Source: Bacillota bacterium (GTDB taxonomy: Bacteria; Bacillota; Clostridia; Christensenellales; SZUA-584). From it: 47,570 nucleotides of DNA. Position numbers and translations under genes: made by a program. Below are positions 33,811 through 42,005 of the stretch, piece by piece. The stretch is from NCBI GenBank assembly GCA_023461435.1, contig JAEYLC010000047.1, positions 1 to 47,570 on the forward strand. The letters run 5' to 3'. The notes beneath the pieces were generated by a model. It saw nothing but the letters and a program-made list of their open reading frames with translations. It did no database searches and was not told where the DNA came from. The first letter of the stretch is position 1. The number at the start of each line of letters is the position of its first letter.

Positions 33811-34992
33811 CTACCATTTGATCTGCTCGCCGATTTCGAGCCCCGGCTGACCTTCGTAGGTCTTGACAAGCACCGTATCGCCCTTGTCCGCAACGATCAG
33901 CACCGGGATATATTCTCCCGCAACCGATTCCACATAGTTGATATCTTCCGCTTTTTTGACGCAGCCCTTGGGAACGCTGTAGCTCTCCTGCACCCCGTAA
34001 AGCCGCGCCGTCACGCGCCGCTCTCCGAGCAAAGGACCAATATTATCCTGTATCAAAACAGTATACACGTATCCTTCGTTTTGCGCAAGGTCCGACACGT
34101 CTGAGACAACTCCCGTATACTTGTTGTCAAGATAATCTTCAAATATAATCGAAAAGGTGTTCCCCAGATGCATCTCGGGTATCTTCTTGTCGGACAGCAT
34201 CACCACATACCATTCGTTGCCGTTGACAATACGGTACAGCGGCGCGGAGCCCTGCTCTTTTTCAGGCGTCTCCACCGTCTTGCCGTCAAACACCTCTTCA
34301 AGCACGTCCCGCGTAAAGCCGCCGATATTCTGTTTGTTCATCAGCGCTTCACATCCGTCAAAATAAAAGCTCACGATCCCGCTCTCGTTGGCGGAGAGCT
34401 GGCTGCGCCACGACGCGAAGAGATTAAGCAGCTCGGTCTCCTGCGTGTAATAATCGTTGAGCTGGTCGTCCGGCGCCGTCACCTCGCGAAGGTGCGCCAT
34501 CCGTTCGTCAAGCAGCGATTCCATATCGCGTTCGAGCGACAGCAATACGGATGAATGGTTATCGAACACGGCCTGCTGGATTTCCTCCGCCTTCGCGTTG
34601 ATCCGGCTGTTGATGTCAATGAGCTCATCGTCGATAACGCCCGCGCGGATGACCTCGGTCTGATAGGTCATGATCTTCTTTTGCAGCTCCAGCAGCTTGG
34701 AGAGCGTTTCGTCATTGTAGCCTAATTTGTAGACCTCGATGATCGGGTCTCCGACGTTGACGGATTGCCCTTCCACTGCGATATAATTCGTCTTGCCGTA
34801 ATTCTTCGCTTCGTATACCACCTCATCGCGCACGATGAGCATATCGTAACTCTGATCAAATTCCGCTTTGGCCATCTCCACCAGAGCCAGCCGCGGCGGG
34901 CTCAGCAGCAGTATCAGTATCACCGCCGTGACGGCGAGTATTCCTGTGAGCACAAAAAAGAACTTCGTTTTCGGTTTTCGCCTGACTGCCAT
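33811..34992 (-). CDS. HlyD-like periplasmic-adaptor-type membrane protein
   Basis: 393 residues. One N-terminal membrane segment (about 10-31) follows a basic start. Then comes a biotinyl-lipoyl-like half (YIAVEGQSVNVGDPIIEVYKLG near 71-92), a coiled-coil hairpin (about 95-200), a second lipoyl half and a beta-barrel-like C-terminus. That is the HlyD/membrane-fusion-protein plan. No ABC or RND exporter gene is nearby, so it cannot be assigned to an efflux pump. In clostridia such a gene often accompanies yggS-sepF, so a role in envelope or division is possible. ATG follows AAGGGGAT; yggS starts 18 bases after its stop. Confidence 0.8.
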   Translation of the reverse strand: MAVRRKPKTKFFFVLTGILAVTAVILILLLSPPRLALVEMAKAEFDQSYDMLIVRDEVVYEAKNYGKTNYIAVEGQSVNVGDPIIEVYKLGYNDETLSKLLELQKKIMTYQTEVIRAGVIDDELIDINSRINAKAEEIQQAVFDNHSSVLLSLERDMESLLDERMAHLREVTAPDDQLNDYYTQETELLNLFASWRSQLSANESGIVSFYFDGCEALMNKQNIGGFTRDVLEEVFDGKTVETPEKEQGSAPLYRIVNGNEWYVVMLSDKKIPEMHLGNTFSIIFEDYLDNKYTGVVSDVSDLAQNEGYVYTVLIQDNIGPLLGERRVTARLYGVQESYSVPKGCVKKAEDINYVESVAGEYIPVLIVADKGDTVLVKTYEGQPGLEIGEQIKW

Positions 34993-35105
34993 TCAATCCC
35001 CTTCCAAGGCGCTTATGTTTAATTATTTCTCCGCAGCCGAAAAAACTCCTTTGTATATGTTGATAGAAAAAACACGAATCCTCCCGCATCAGCGGAAAGA
35101 AAATG

Positions 35106-35504
35106 TCAAATCGCAATCTTCACTTCCACACTGTTGCCGACGCTGTTATAACAGATCTCCTGACACAGCGCATGCACGAGCGTGAGCCCTCTGCCCCGCT
35201 CTTTGAGCAGATTGTCCGCAGCGACGCCGGTGCATGCCTTTTCATACTCAAAGCCGCTGCCGGAGTCTGTCACAGAGATGACGAGCAGATCGTTCTTAAT
35301 GCCCGCTTTGAATATCACAGGCGACATTTTTGATGGCTTTGCATGCTCAAAACAGTTGACCAGCAGCTCGTTGATCACCAAAGAAATATTAAAACTGCAT
35401 TCTTCCGTCAGCGCTCTGTGCTTTTCCACGCCTTTCAGCACACCGCTGACCACTCTTTTTATATCATCTATCGATGTAAGCACATACCGGCTCGCGTAAT
35501 TCAT
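35106..35504 (-). CDS. RsbW/SpoIIAB-like ATP-binding anti-sigma kinase (intact motifs)
   Basis: 132 residues from the ATG at 35504; an upstream in-frame ATG at 35534 (site AGGA) would add 10 residues. All GHKL ATPase boxes are present: N-box INELLVNCFEHAK (44-56) with N50, G1 DSGSGF (80-85) and G2 ERGRGLTLVHALC (102-114). Such proteins bind a sigma factor and phosphorylate an anti-anti-sigma partner on serine. It lies 95 bases downstream of the sigma gene, at the end of the partner-switching operon. The adjacent STAS protein and sigma factor are the obvious candidate partners, but pairing is inferred. Confidence 0.82.
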   Translation of the reverse strand: MNYASRYVLTSIDDIKRVVSGVLKGVEKHRALTEECSFNISLVINELLVNCFEHAKPSKMSPVIFKAGIKNDLLVISVTDSGSGFEYEKACTGVAADNLLKERGRGLTLVHALCQEICYNSVGNSVEVKIAI

Positions 35505-35599
35505 ACAAAGACACCAAGAAGCACACAATATCATGCCCGTCCTGACAGCCGCGCACCATGCTTCTTACATCTATATACCCATTAGAGAGGCATCTAAAC

Positions 35600-36343
35600 C
35601 TATTTTTCATAGAAATTTCTAAACTTGACAAGTATCCTGCGCTCAATGCGCGATATGTACATTTGTGAAACTCCGAGCATTGCCGCCACCTCGCGCTGAC
35701 TCAAGTCGTTTTCATAGCGCTGCTGGATGACCTGTCTTTCGATTTCGCTTAGATGCTCAAAGCAATAGGCGAGATAGTCCCTGTCTTCTATTTTTTCATA
35801 CGCGTTGTCCGTGCTGCCCACCAGCTTGATGAACTTCGTATCCTCGTTGAGCGCAATGTAATTGTCGAGCGATGCCGCGTATCCGGCCGACTGCGCTTCC
35901 ATCAGCTCAAGCACGCGCTCGACACTTAAGGCAAGGTACTCCGCGATGTTCTCCGGCGTGGCGCCGTGCCCCATCCTGGCCGATAGGACGCTCTTGGCCT
36001 CGTCGAGCTTCCTGATCATTTCACTTTCGCGCCGGGAAATGCGGATCATCCGCGTTTTGTCGCGGAAATAGTTCTTGATTTCGCCCACGAGCGTCGGCGT
36101 CGCGAAGCTCGCAAATTTCACGCCGCGCGCGCTTTCGTATCTGTCGAGCGCCTTCACAAGCGCCAGCGATGCCACCTGAAACAGGTCGTCGAATTCCACG
36201 CCTCTGCCCACAAATTTTTTCGCCACGATCTCGGCAATGTAAAGATATTTCTCCAGTATGAAGTTTCTCAGCGCTTCATCTCGGCTTTTCTCATAGCGCT
36301 CAAAAAGCGCCTGTTCATCGAGATTCGCCCATCGCTCACTCAT
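35600..36343 (-). CDS. SigB/SigF/SigG-type sigma-70 factor
   Basis: 247 residues. Region 2: YIAEIVAKKFVGRGVEFDDL near 43-62, then FQVASLALVKALDRYESARG and KFASFATPTLVGEIKNYFRD. Region 3 lies in the middle, and region 4 is LSEIERQVIQQRYENDLSQR then EVAAMLGVSQMYISRIERR near the end. The MSERW start (36343) has GGGGAT upstream; a TTG five codons earlier is possible. The subfamily and the genes around it (STAS, two anti-sigma-like proteins) mark it as controlled by partner switching. General stress or sporulation cannot be told apart here. Confidence 0.9.
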   Translation of the reverse strand: MSERWANLDEQALFERYEKSRDEALRNFILEKYLYIAEIVAKKFVGRGVEFDDLFQVASLALVKALDRYESARGVKFASFATPTLVGEIKNYFRDKTRMIRISRRESEMIRKLDEAKSVLSARMGHGATPENIAEYLALSVERVLELMEAQSAGYAASLDNYIALNEDTKFIKLVGSTDNAYEKIEDRDYLAYCFEHLSEIERQVIQQRYENDLSQREVAAMLGVSQMYISRIERRILVKFRNFYEK

Positions 36344-36390
36344 AATTATCCCCAGCAAAACCCCTTAAAGCAGCGCTCTTCGGGAAAATA

Positions 36391-36759
36391 TCACAACAAA
36401 AGTGTCTTTTGAAGGCGGACGCTTTTGACCGCGCCGCCGTCGCTGTTAAGCTCGCACGTATCCACGAGCGCATCAAGCAGGTACTGGCTCAAGCCGTCGG
36501 ATTCCAAAGCCTCTTCCGGCGAGCCTCCCTGCGCCTCAAACAAAAGCTCAAGGCCGCTTTGAACGGTAAGGCTGATATCGATCTGCCGCGCTCCTGCCGA
36601 CAGCAGCAGCGTGCACGCCTCGGCGCTCGCGACCTTTAAATCTTCAATATCCTCAATATCAAAGCCCACACGCTCGGCCACTGCGGATACCGCAAGCCTC
36701 ACAGCCAGTATGTAGTCGGGCCGGGCGGGGAATTGCAGACGTATGACGTCGCCGTTCAC
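36391..36759 (-). CDS. Degenerate RsbW/SpoIIAB-like anti-sigma protein
   Basis: 122 residues. The N-terminal half follows RsbW closely (FPARPDYILAVRLAVSAVAE, 10-29; then DIEDLKVASAEACTLLL, 37-53). The N-box asparagine is replaced (EACTL instead of EACTN, residue 51), and no DxGxG G1 box or G2 lid is present; the region holds AQGGSPEEALESDGL instead. Serine-kinase activity is therefore unlikely, and it may act purely as a binding protein. It overlaps the STAS stop by 4 bases and ends 47 bases before the sigma gene, the slot of rsbW/spoIIAB. Confidence 0.75.
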   Translation of the reverse strand: MNGDVIRLQFPARPDYILAVRLAVSAVAERVGFDIEDIEDLKVASAEACTLLLSAGARQIDISLTVQSGLELLFEAQGGSPEEALESDGLSQYLLDALVDTCELNSDGGAVKSVRLQKTLLL

Positions 36760-37076
36760 GTTTCATCCACCTCGATAAGAAAAATTTTGTCGAGCCCGGT
36801 CAACGTGAAAATCTTGGCGATATACGGCTTTAAATTGATGATGCTGATCTGTTTTTTTGCCTCTTTGACCTTTTTGAGCGCACTGACTAGCACACCGAGC
36901 CCTGTTGAATCGATGTACTTTAAGCTTGCGCAGTCAAGCACGATATCCGCTTTTTTCTCGTCGACCATCGCGTGCAGCTCGGATTTTAAGCTCTCGGCGT
37001 TATATATATCGACCTCGCCGTAAAGATGGACCTCCCATCTGTTCCGGCTCTCATCATAATTCGCGTCCAAAAGCAT
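36756..37076 (-). CDS. STAS-domain anti-anti-sigma factor (RsbV/SpoIIAA-like)
   Basis: 106 residues from the ATG at 37076, which has GGGAGGGG upstream; longer in-frame reading adds non-conserved sequence. The STAS core shows VHLYGEVDIYNAESLKSEL near 18-36 and the phospho-acceptor loop KYIDSTGLGVLVSALKK near 56-72 with the conserved serine of DSTGLG. When unphosphorylated such proteins capture the anti-sigma kinase and free the sigma factor. It is the first gene of the operon, as in spoIIA and rsbVW-sigB. Confidence 0.88.
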   Translation of the reverse strand: MLLDANYDESRNRWEVHLYGEVDIYNAESLKSELHAMVDEKKADIVLDCASLKYIDSTGLGVLVSALKKVKEAKKQISIINLKPYIAKIFTLTGLDKIFLIEVDET

Positions 37077-37122
37077 CAGCCACCCCTCCCTTCTGCAAAT
37101 AAGCGCGCCCGAGGCGTGCCAT

Positions 37123-38247
37123 TTATAGCGCCTTCCAAATGCCGTCCTTCGCGGATTCGGCCATCTTATCCAGCACAAATTGATTGTATATACCGTCTTC
37201 GAGCGACGGATTGCATACCTTGTCACCATGTACACAGTCAAAAAACGAATACATGCTGTGCACATGCGTCCTGACCCAGCCGATCCCGGATTTTGACGAC
37301 GGCGTGAAGCCGCCCGGCGGATCAAAACGCTGATACGATTCGATCAGCTTCATGCCTTTCTCGCCGCCGAAGGAACCGCCCTTATCCGTGTTGTCGTAAA
37401 ACTCAATATGGTTCGGGCTCTCCGAGCTAAAGCGCAGCGCGCCCTTGTCCCCGAACAGACGGATCTCAAGCTCGTCGTTGGTGCCTGTCGCAAGCTTGGA
37501 CGCGATGATCGTGCCGACCGCGCCGTTCTTAAGCTCCGCGATCACATACCCCGCATCCTCCACCTCTACCGCCCGCCGGCTGCCGCCGTCGCGGCGCGCC
37601 GCCACAGCCGTCTGCAGCGCCGCATTGACGCGCGCGTACGGGCCGCAAAGGTAAAACACCAGATCGATGATATGCGACCCCATATCAAAGAGCGTACCGC
37701 CGCCCGAATAATCCTTGGAATGGTGCCAGCCAAACGGCTTATCAGGGTCGATGTTCGTTGAGTGGTAGTATTTCGCTTCAAAGCTGTACAGCCGCCCGAT
37801 CCGTCCTTCATCCATAAGCTGCTTGGCGCGCATCACTGCGGGAAAGAACCGATTCTGAAACACCATCTGTACCTTGGCGCCCGCTCTTTTGGCCGCCTCG
37901 CCGATCTTGACCGCGCCCTCGTGGCTTAAGCACAGCGGTTTTTCACAGTAAAGGTGCTTACCCGCTTCGAGAACCTTGATCGCGTATTCCTCATGCTGAT
38001 GGTTCGGCAGGCAGAGGCATATGGCGTCGATATCGCTGCGGGAAAGCAGCTCTTCGGGCGTTTCCGCAGCAAACTCGACCCCGAGCTTGTCCACAGCGGC
38101 GAGCGACTTCTCACGCGTACGGTTGTAAACGCCGACAAGCGTCACTCGGAAAGGCAGGTCGTAAAGATACGGCAACGCGCCGATCGCGTACGCATGCACG
38201 CGCCCGATGTTTCCGAGCCCCAGTATCCCGGCCTTGTATGTTTTCAT
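37123..38247 (-). CDS. Gfo/Idh/MocA-family oxidoreductase
   Basis: 374 residues. The N-terminal Rossmann fold carries GLGNIGRVHAYAIG (10-23), and the EKP motif is intact in LYCEKPLCLSHEG near 94-106. The C-terminal domain has the active-site stretch GGGTLFDMGSHIIDLVFYLC near 181-200. Such enzymes oxidise or reduce sugars, inositols or related compounds with NAD(P); the substrate cannot be read from sequence. ATG follows AAGGAG located at the end of the broken hydrolase gene, so the two were probably co-transcribed. Confidence 0.88.
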   Translation of the reverse strand: MKTYKAGILGLGNIGRVHAYAIGALPYLYDLPFRVTLVGVYNRTREKSLAAVDKLGVEFAAETPEELLSRSDIDAICLCLPNHQHEEYAIKVLEAGKHLYCEKPLCLSHEGAVKIGEAAKRAGAKVQMVFQNRFFPAVMRAKQLMDEGRIGRLYSFEAKYYHSTNIDPDKPFGWHHSKDYSGGGTLFDMGSHIIDLVFYLCGPYARVNAALQTAVAARRDGGSRRAVEVEDAGYVIAELKNGAVGTIIASKLATGTNDELEIRLFGDKGALRFSSESPNHIEFYDNTDKGGSFGGEKGMKLIESYQRFDPPGGFTPSSKSGIGWVRTHVHSMYSFFDCVHGDKVCNPSLEDGIYNQFVLDKMAESAKDGIWKAL

Positions 38248-38259
38248 CCGTCGCTCCTT

Positions 38260-39187
38260 TTAGTCAACCCTGCTGCCAAGCCAGGCGATGATGTCCTCAT
38301 ACACCCGGCGTTTGTCCTTCTCGTTGAGTATCTCATGGCGCATGCCTTCGTAGATCTTAAACTCGAAGTCTTTGACGCCCGTCTTTTTAAAATCAGCCAC
38401 ATCCTGCTTCACAGCCTTGAGCCCGGCTCCGCCCATGCTATCGAACTCGCCCGCGCCGATGAAAAGCGGCAGCTCTTTCGGATAGCGCGCGAATGTGTCT
38501 TTGAGCGACGCGTCGCGCGTGCCGCCGAGCAGCTCGTAAACGAACTCCGCTGTGCTGAGGTTGCCGCAAAACGGGTCCGCCGCGTATGCCTTGACGACCG
38601 CTTCGTCCGAGCAGATGAATTCGCTGCCCGTTTCGCCTTTAAACGGTTTGTTTCAGCGTGCCGAATACAAGCGTATGCAAAAAACGCGACCGGTGTCTGC
38701 GTCCGCGCAGCGCCATTGTGACGCGCGCCATGCCGCGCACCAGCGCGATCAGCGGGGCGCTCACCCGTCCTGTGCCCGTGAGAACCAGCCCTGCTAATTC
38801 CGAGCCGTACCGCGACGCGTACACACGCGCCATCAGAGAACCCATGCTGTGCCCGAGCAGAAAAATCGGCAGCCCCGGATTCTCCTCGCGTATGAGCCGT
38901 GTGAGAACATGCAGATCGTCCACCGCCGTGCTGAAGCCGCCGTCCCTGTCGCCGAAATACGCGACGTTTTCCACGTCGCCCGCCGTTTTACCGTGGCCGC
39001 GATGATCCTCGGCGTAAACCACAAAACCGCAGCTGTTAAGCGCCTGCGCAAAATCGTCATACCGCATGGCATGCTCAATCGCGCCGTGCGCAATCTGCAC
39101 CGCCGCCTTGGGCTTATCGGCACCCCATTTGTAGGCGTGGATAACCGTCCCGTCGGACGATTGAAAGCTCAATTCGTGTGGTTTCAT
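38260..39187 (-). pseudogene. Serine hydrolase (monoglyceride-lipase-like), frameshifted
   Basis: An alpha/beta hydrolase of the S33/lysophospholipase type. The N-terminal part (ATG at 39187, GGGGGG site) has HGAIEHAMRYDDFA, YAEDHRGHGKTAG and the nucleophile elbow LLGHSMGSLMA. At about 38655-38660 the reading frame breaks: CTGAAACAAACCG runs into TAA at 38639, while removing one A gives LNKPFKGETGSEFICSD and the missing C-terminal half. That half includes the catalytic-acid region and the histidine in MRHEILNEKDKRRVYEDI, stopping at 38260. Corrected length would be 308 residues, normal for the family. Either a real one-base insertion or a sequencing/assembly error. Confidence 0.85.
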
Positions 39188-39226
39188 AGGCTTTCCCCCC
39201 GCCAATCATATCATTTTCAATATTCT

Positions 39227-39256
39227 TTGTAAATACTGCGCCGCGCGTGTTATAAT
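39227..39256 (+). promoter_or_regulatory. Promoter for glpP
   Basis: A perfect TATAAT (39251-39256) with a weak -35 TTGTAA (39227-39232) at 18 bases. Transcription would start near 39263, 25 bases before the start codon. Confidence 0.65.
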
Positions 39257-39287
39257 ACGCTTTAGATAAATGAAAGGAGGCACCTGC

Positions 39288-39857
39288 ATGCATGACTATG
39301 TGGAAGCCGTGAAGGACAGCCCGGTCATCGCCGCGGTTCAGAACCGGCAGTCGCTCGAACGCGCGCTTTGCCTTGGTGTCCCCACCGTGTTTCTCATCAA
39401 TACCGACATCTTTTCAGCCAAGGCGCTTGTGGACACCGCCAAAAAGGCAGGCACCCGGGTTTTTTTGCATATGGATTTGATCGACGGCCTCGCAGCCAGC
39501 ACGCGCGCGCTCGACTACGTGCAGACGAGCATGAGCCCGAGCGGCATCATCAGCACGCGCTCCGCGCTCGTGAAATACGCGCGCGATCAGGGCGTGTTCG
39601 CGATACAGCGTTTTTTTATGGTGGACAGCGCGTCATACGAGAACGCCGTGCGCACTGCCGCGAAGATCCGCCCCTCGATGATCGAGCTGATGCCCGGCAT
39701 CATCCCGGGCGTGATCAAACGGTTTACGCAGGAGGTGGACGCACCCATCATCGCGGGCGGGCTCATCACCGAACGCAGGCAGGTGATCGACGCGCTTTCA
39801 AGCGGCGCGATCGGCGTATCGACTGGCAGCGAAACGCTCTGGACGGAAAACAATTAG
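39288..39857 (+). CDS. glpP: GlpP-family glycerol-operon antiterminator
   Basis: 189 residues from the ATG at 39288 with AAAGGAGG upstream; the ATG at 39270 overlaps that site and is rejected. GlpP proteins are TIM-barrel-like RNA-binding antiterminators that respond to glycerol-3-phosphate. Recognisable stretches: SPVIAAVQNRQSLERAL near 10-26, VFLHMDLIDGLAASTRALDY near 56-75, SMIELMPGIIPGVIKRF near 130-146, and PIIAGGLITERRQVIDALSS with GAIGVSTG near the end. No glpF, glpK or glpD is adjacent, so its target leader lies elsewhere. It converges on the carbonic anhydrase gene, overlapping it tail-to-tail by 4 bases. Confidence 0.9.
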   Translation: MHDYVEAVKDSPVIAAVQNRQSLERALCLGVPTVFLINTDIFSAKALVDTAKKAGTRVFLHMDLIDGLAASTRALDYVQTSMSPSGIISTRSALVKYARDQGVFAIQRFFMVDSASYENAVRTAAKIRPSMIELMPGIIPGVIKRFTQEVDAPIIAGGLITERRQVIDALSSGAIGVSTGSETLWTENN

Positions 39858-40369
39858 CGGATAATGCCCGTTCTGATGTAATTTTTGCTCAGCTGCACAT
39901 AGTAAGCAACGCCTTCGGCGTTGTTTTTCATATCCGCCTCGGTCACGCTGCGCACGATCCTGTACGGATTGCCGAATACCACGCTGTTTGGCGGAATCAC
40001 CTTGCCGCCCGGAATCACGGTGCCCGCGCCGATCACGCAGTTTTCGCCGATCTTCGCCGCGTCGAGTATGATCGCGCCCATGCCGATCAGCGTCCCCGAG
40101 CCGATGTCGCACGAGTGCAGTATCGCGCCGTGCGCGACCGTCACGTCGCTGCCAATGACCAGCGGCAGATGCGTGGTGTGCAGCGCGCAGTTGTCCTGTA
40201 TGTTCGTGCGCTCGCCGATCTCGATATGCGCGAGGTCTCCGCGCACCACGGCGCACGGCCACACGCTTGCTTCCTTGCGCAGCGTCACATCGCCGATGAC
40301 AACCGCCGCGGAATGCACATACGCGGTCTTGTCCTTCGCAGGGTCCTTTCCGCCAATCGCCTGTATCAT
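39854..40369 (-). CDS. Gamma-class carbonic anhydrase-like protein
   Basis: 171 residues from the ATG at 40369, which overlaps the scfB stop (ATGA). The left-handed beta-helix hexapeptide pattern is clear (VVIGDVTLRKEASVWPCAVV near 22-41; RTNIQDNCALHTT near 53; VAHGAILHSCDIGSGTLIGM near 75-94). Three metal-ligand histidines are at the expected places (H63 in ALHTT, H77 in VAHGA, H82 in ILHSC). It may hydrate CO2, although many clostridial members are untested. Translational coupling to scfB is a feature of this genome; no link to the peptide pathway is implied. Confidence 0.88.
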   Translation of the reverse strand: MIQAIGGKDPAKDKTAYVHSAAVVIGDVTLRKEASVWPCAVVRGDLAHIEIGERTNIQDNCALHTTHLPLVIGSDVTVAHGAILHSCDIGSGTLIGMGAIILDAAKIGENCVIGAGTVIPGGKVIPPNSVVFGNPYRIVRSVTEADMKNNAEGVAYYVQLSKNYIRTGIIR

Positions 40370-41691
40370 ACGTCCTCCATCTGCTCCAGCGCCGCCATGC
40401 CGATGGCGATCTCGAGCCTTTTTCTTTGCATCTCGCAGCCGATGCGGTACGGCTGCAAAATGTCGCCGTTCGTGTTCACGTTCGCCGCGGCGCACCCGCC
40501 GCTGCAGTAATATTTTGCCCAGCAATTCCGGCAGTCTGCCATATTGTATATGTTGCAGTCCTCAAACTGCTTTGACACCGTCTGATCAAGACCCGTTTTA
40601 TACACGCTGCCCAGCTTATAGGCCTCCTGCCCCACGAACTGGTGGCACGGGTAGATGTCCCCCGTCGGCGCGACGGCGACATATTCGGTGCCCGCGCCGC
40701 AGCCGCGCACGCGCTTGGCCCGGCAAGGGCCAGCGCCCAAGTCCACCATGAAGTGAAAGAACGTAAAACCGTTTCCGTTTTTGCGGCGGCGCGCGTATTC
40801 CGCCGCAAGCCGGTCATACTCCGCAAAAATGCTGGGCAGATGCTCTTCCCTGATCGCGTTCGCGCCGGTCGTCACCACGGGCTCGATGGACAGGCCCCAA
40901 AAGCCCATGTCCGCGATGTGCAGCACATCCTCCGCGAAATCGAGGTTGTCCGCCGTGAACGTGCCGCGCACATAGTATTCTCCCTCGCGATTTAACAGCA
41001 GCGCCTTCGCGTTCTCCGCGACGCGCGCGTAGCTCCCGCCGCCGCCCGCCGTCTTTCTCACGGCGTCGTGCACATGCGGCCGCCCGTCGATACTGACCAC
41101 GACGTTGTTCATCTCTTTGTTGATATAGTCGCGCATCTCGTCCGTCACGCGGTACGCGTTGGTCGTCACCGTGAAACGGAAGTTTTTATTGTGCGCCGTT
41201 TCGATGCCGCGCGCGTAGCCGACCGTTTCCTTGAGCACTTCAAAATTAAGCAGCGGCTCACCCCCGAAAAAGTCGATCTCGAGATTGCGCCGCGTGCCCG
41301 ATACCTTGATCAGAAAGTCGATCGCGGCTTTGGCGGTCTCCGCGCTCATCAGCTCGCGCCGTCCCGCGAACGCCCCGCCCTTTGCAAAGCAGTATTCGCA
41401 GCGCAAATTGCAGTCGTGCGCGAGGTGCAGGCACATCGCCTTGACGACGTTTTCGGGCATCGCCGTATCTTCCGCGGGCGCCGAGAACAGCAGACCCTCG
41501 TCCTTAAGCGCCGCGATTTCATCCATCAGCGGCCCGCCCTCACTGAGCGCCGCGCCGATATCACCGCCGTCTTTTTCGATTGCTTCGAGCCGCTTCACGG
41601 CTTCGAACGCGTCGTCGTCGAGCACGTGAACGCTACCTGTTTCGACGTCCAGCACGAAGCCGGCATCGCCGTATTTAAACGTGTGTATCAA
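40366..41691 (-). CDS. scfB: SCIFF ranthipeptide maturase (radical SAM/SPASM)
   Basis: 441 residues from TTG at 41691, preceded by AAGGAG at 6 bases. That start gives the family-like beginning MIHTFKYGDAGFVLD; an ATG ten codons upstream lacks a site. The enzyme installs thioether links from Cys side chains in the SCIFF peptide. The N-terminal RRE-like domain (about 1-70) binds the leader. The radical-SAM motif CNLRCEYC is at 94-101, and the SPASM/auxiliary cluster cysteines include CRAK, GCGAG, YPCHQF, and the C-terminal CRNCWAKYYCSGGC. The precursor scfA lies 346 bases upstream. Confidence 0.92.
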   Translation of the reverse strand: MIHTFKYGDAGFVLDVETGSVHVLDDDAFEAVKRLEAIEKDGGDIGAALSEGGPLMDEIAALKDEGLLFSAPAEDTAMPENVVKAMCLHLAHDCNLRCEYCFAKGGAFAGRRELMSAETAKAAIDFLIKVSGTRRNLEIDFFGGEPLLNFEVLKETVGYARGIETAHNKNFRFTVTTNAYRVTDEMRDYINKEMNNVVVSIDGRPHVHDAVRKTAGGGGSYARVAENAKALLLNREGEYYVRGTFTADNLDFAEDVLHIADMGFWGLSIEPVVTTGANAIREEHLPSIFAEYDRLAAEYARRRKNGNGFTFFHFMVDLGAGPCRAKRVRGCGAGTEYVAVAPTGDIYPCHQFVGQEAYKLGSVYKTGLDQTVSKQFEDCNIYNMADCRNCWAKYYCSGGCAAANVNTNGDILQPYRIGCEMQRKRLEIAIGMAALEQMEDV

Positions 41692-41731
41692 TGGATTCTC
41701 CTTATGTGTGGTTAATGACATTCGTTTTTCC

Positions 41732-41974
41732 GTAGGGCACGGCGTCCGCCTGTGCCCCGAAGGGGTATGACGCGCCGGTCACGTGGCCTTAAAGGCTCCT
41801 TTGGCAAAGGAGCTGTCAGCGTAAGCTGACTGAGGATTGTCTTCCGGCAATTGACGGAAGGAGTTCACGCGGCGAGTCATCCCGGAGGCCGACCCCTACA
41901 TTCGTTGCGCCAATGGTGCGATTTACTCCCCCAGTCGCCAAAGGCGACAGCCCCCTCAAAGAGGAAGCTAATTC
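41732..41974. repeat. Nested inverted-repeat element (MITE/REP-like) between scfA and scfB
   Basis: The 346-base gap contains no gene but four close hairpins: GCTCCTTT-ggc-AAAGGAGC (41795-41813), GTCAGC-gtaa-GCTGAC (41815-41830), CTTCCGGCAATTGACGGAAG (41841-41860) and GTCGCC-aaa-GGCGAC (41934-41948). Two larger inverted pairs are nested. GTAGGGCACGGCGTCCG (41732-41748) matches the complement of 41883-41899 at 14 of 17 bases. The 41793-41837 segment has the same layout as the complement of 41928-41974 (GCT..CTTTG..GG.GCTGTC..GACTG.GG). This fits a small non-autonomous element or stacked REP units. Confidence 0.65.
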
Positions 41975-41983
41975 TCCAAAAAC

Positions 41984-42005
41984 AAAAAAGCGACACGAGT
42001 GCCGC
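41984..42005 (-). terminator. Intrinsic terminator of scfA
   Basis: Minus strand: GCGGCAC, TC, GTGTCGC, then six T. The stem is 6-7 pairs with a tight loop, about 32 bases past the scfA stop, so scfB may depend on read-through or its own promoter. Confidence 0.75.

Noticed and set aside
35464..35646. Frame overlapping the sigma stop and the intact anti-sigma kinase start (from ATG at 35609: MKNRFRCLSNGYIDVRSMVR)
   Set aside because: No ribosome binding site, and it overlaps the start region of a well-supported gene. It may be conserved by chance; not listed as a gene.
41760..41980. CRISPR-like or tandem repeat array between scfB and scfA
   Set aside because: The units are inverted hairpins, not regularly spaced direct repeats.
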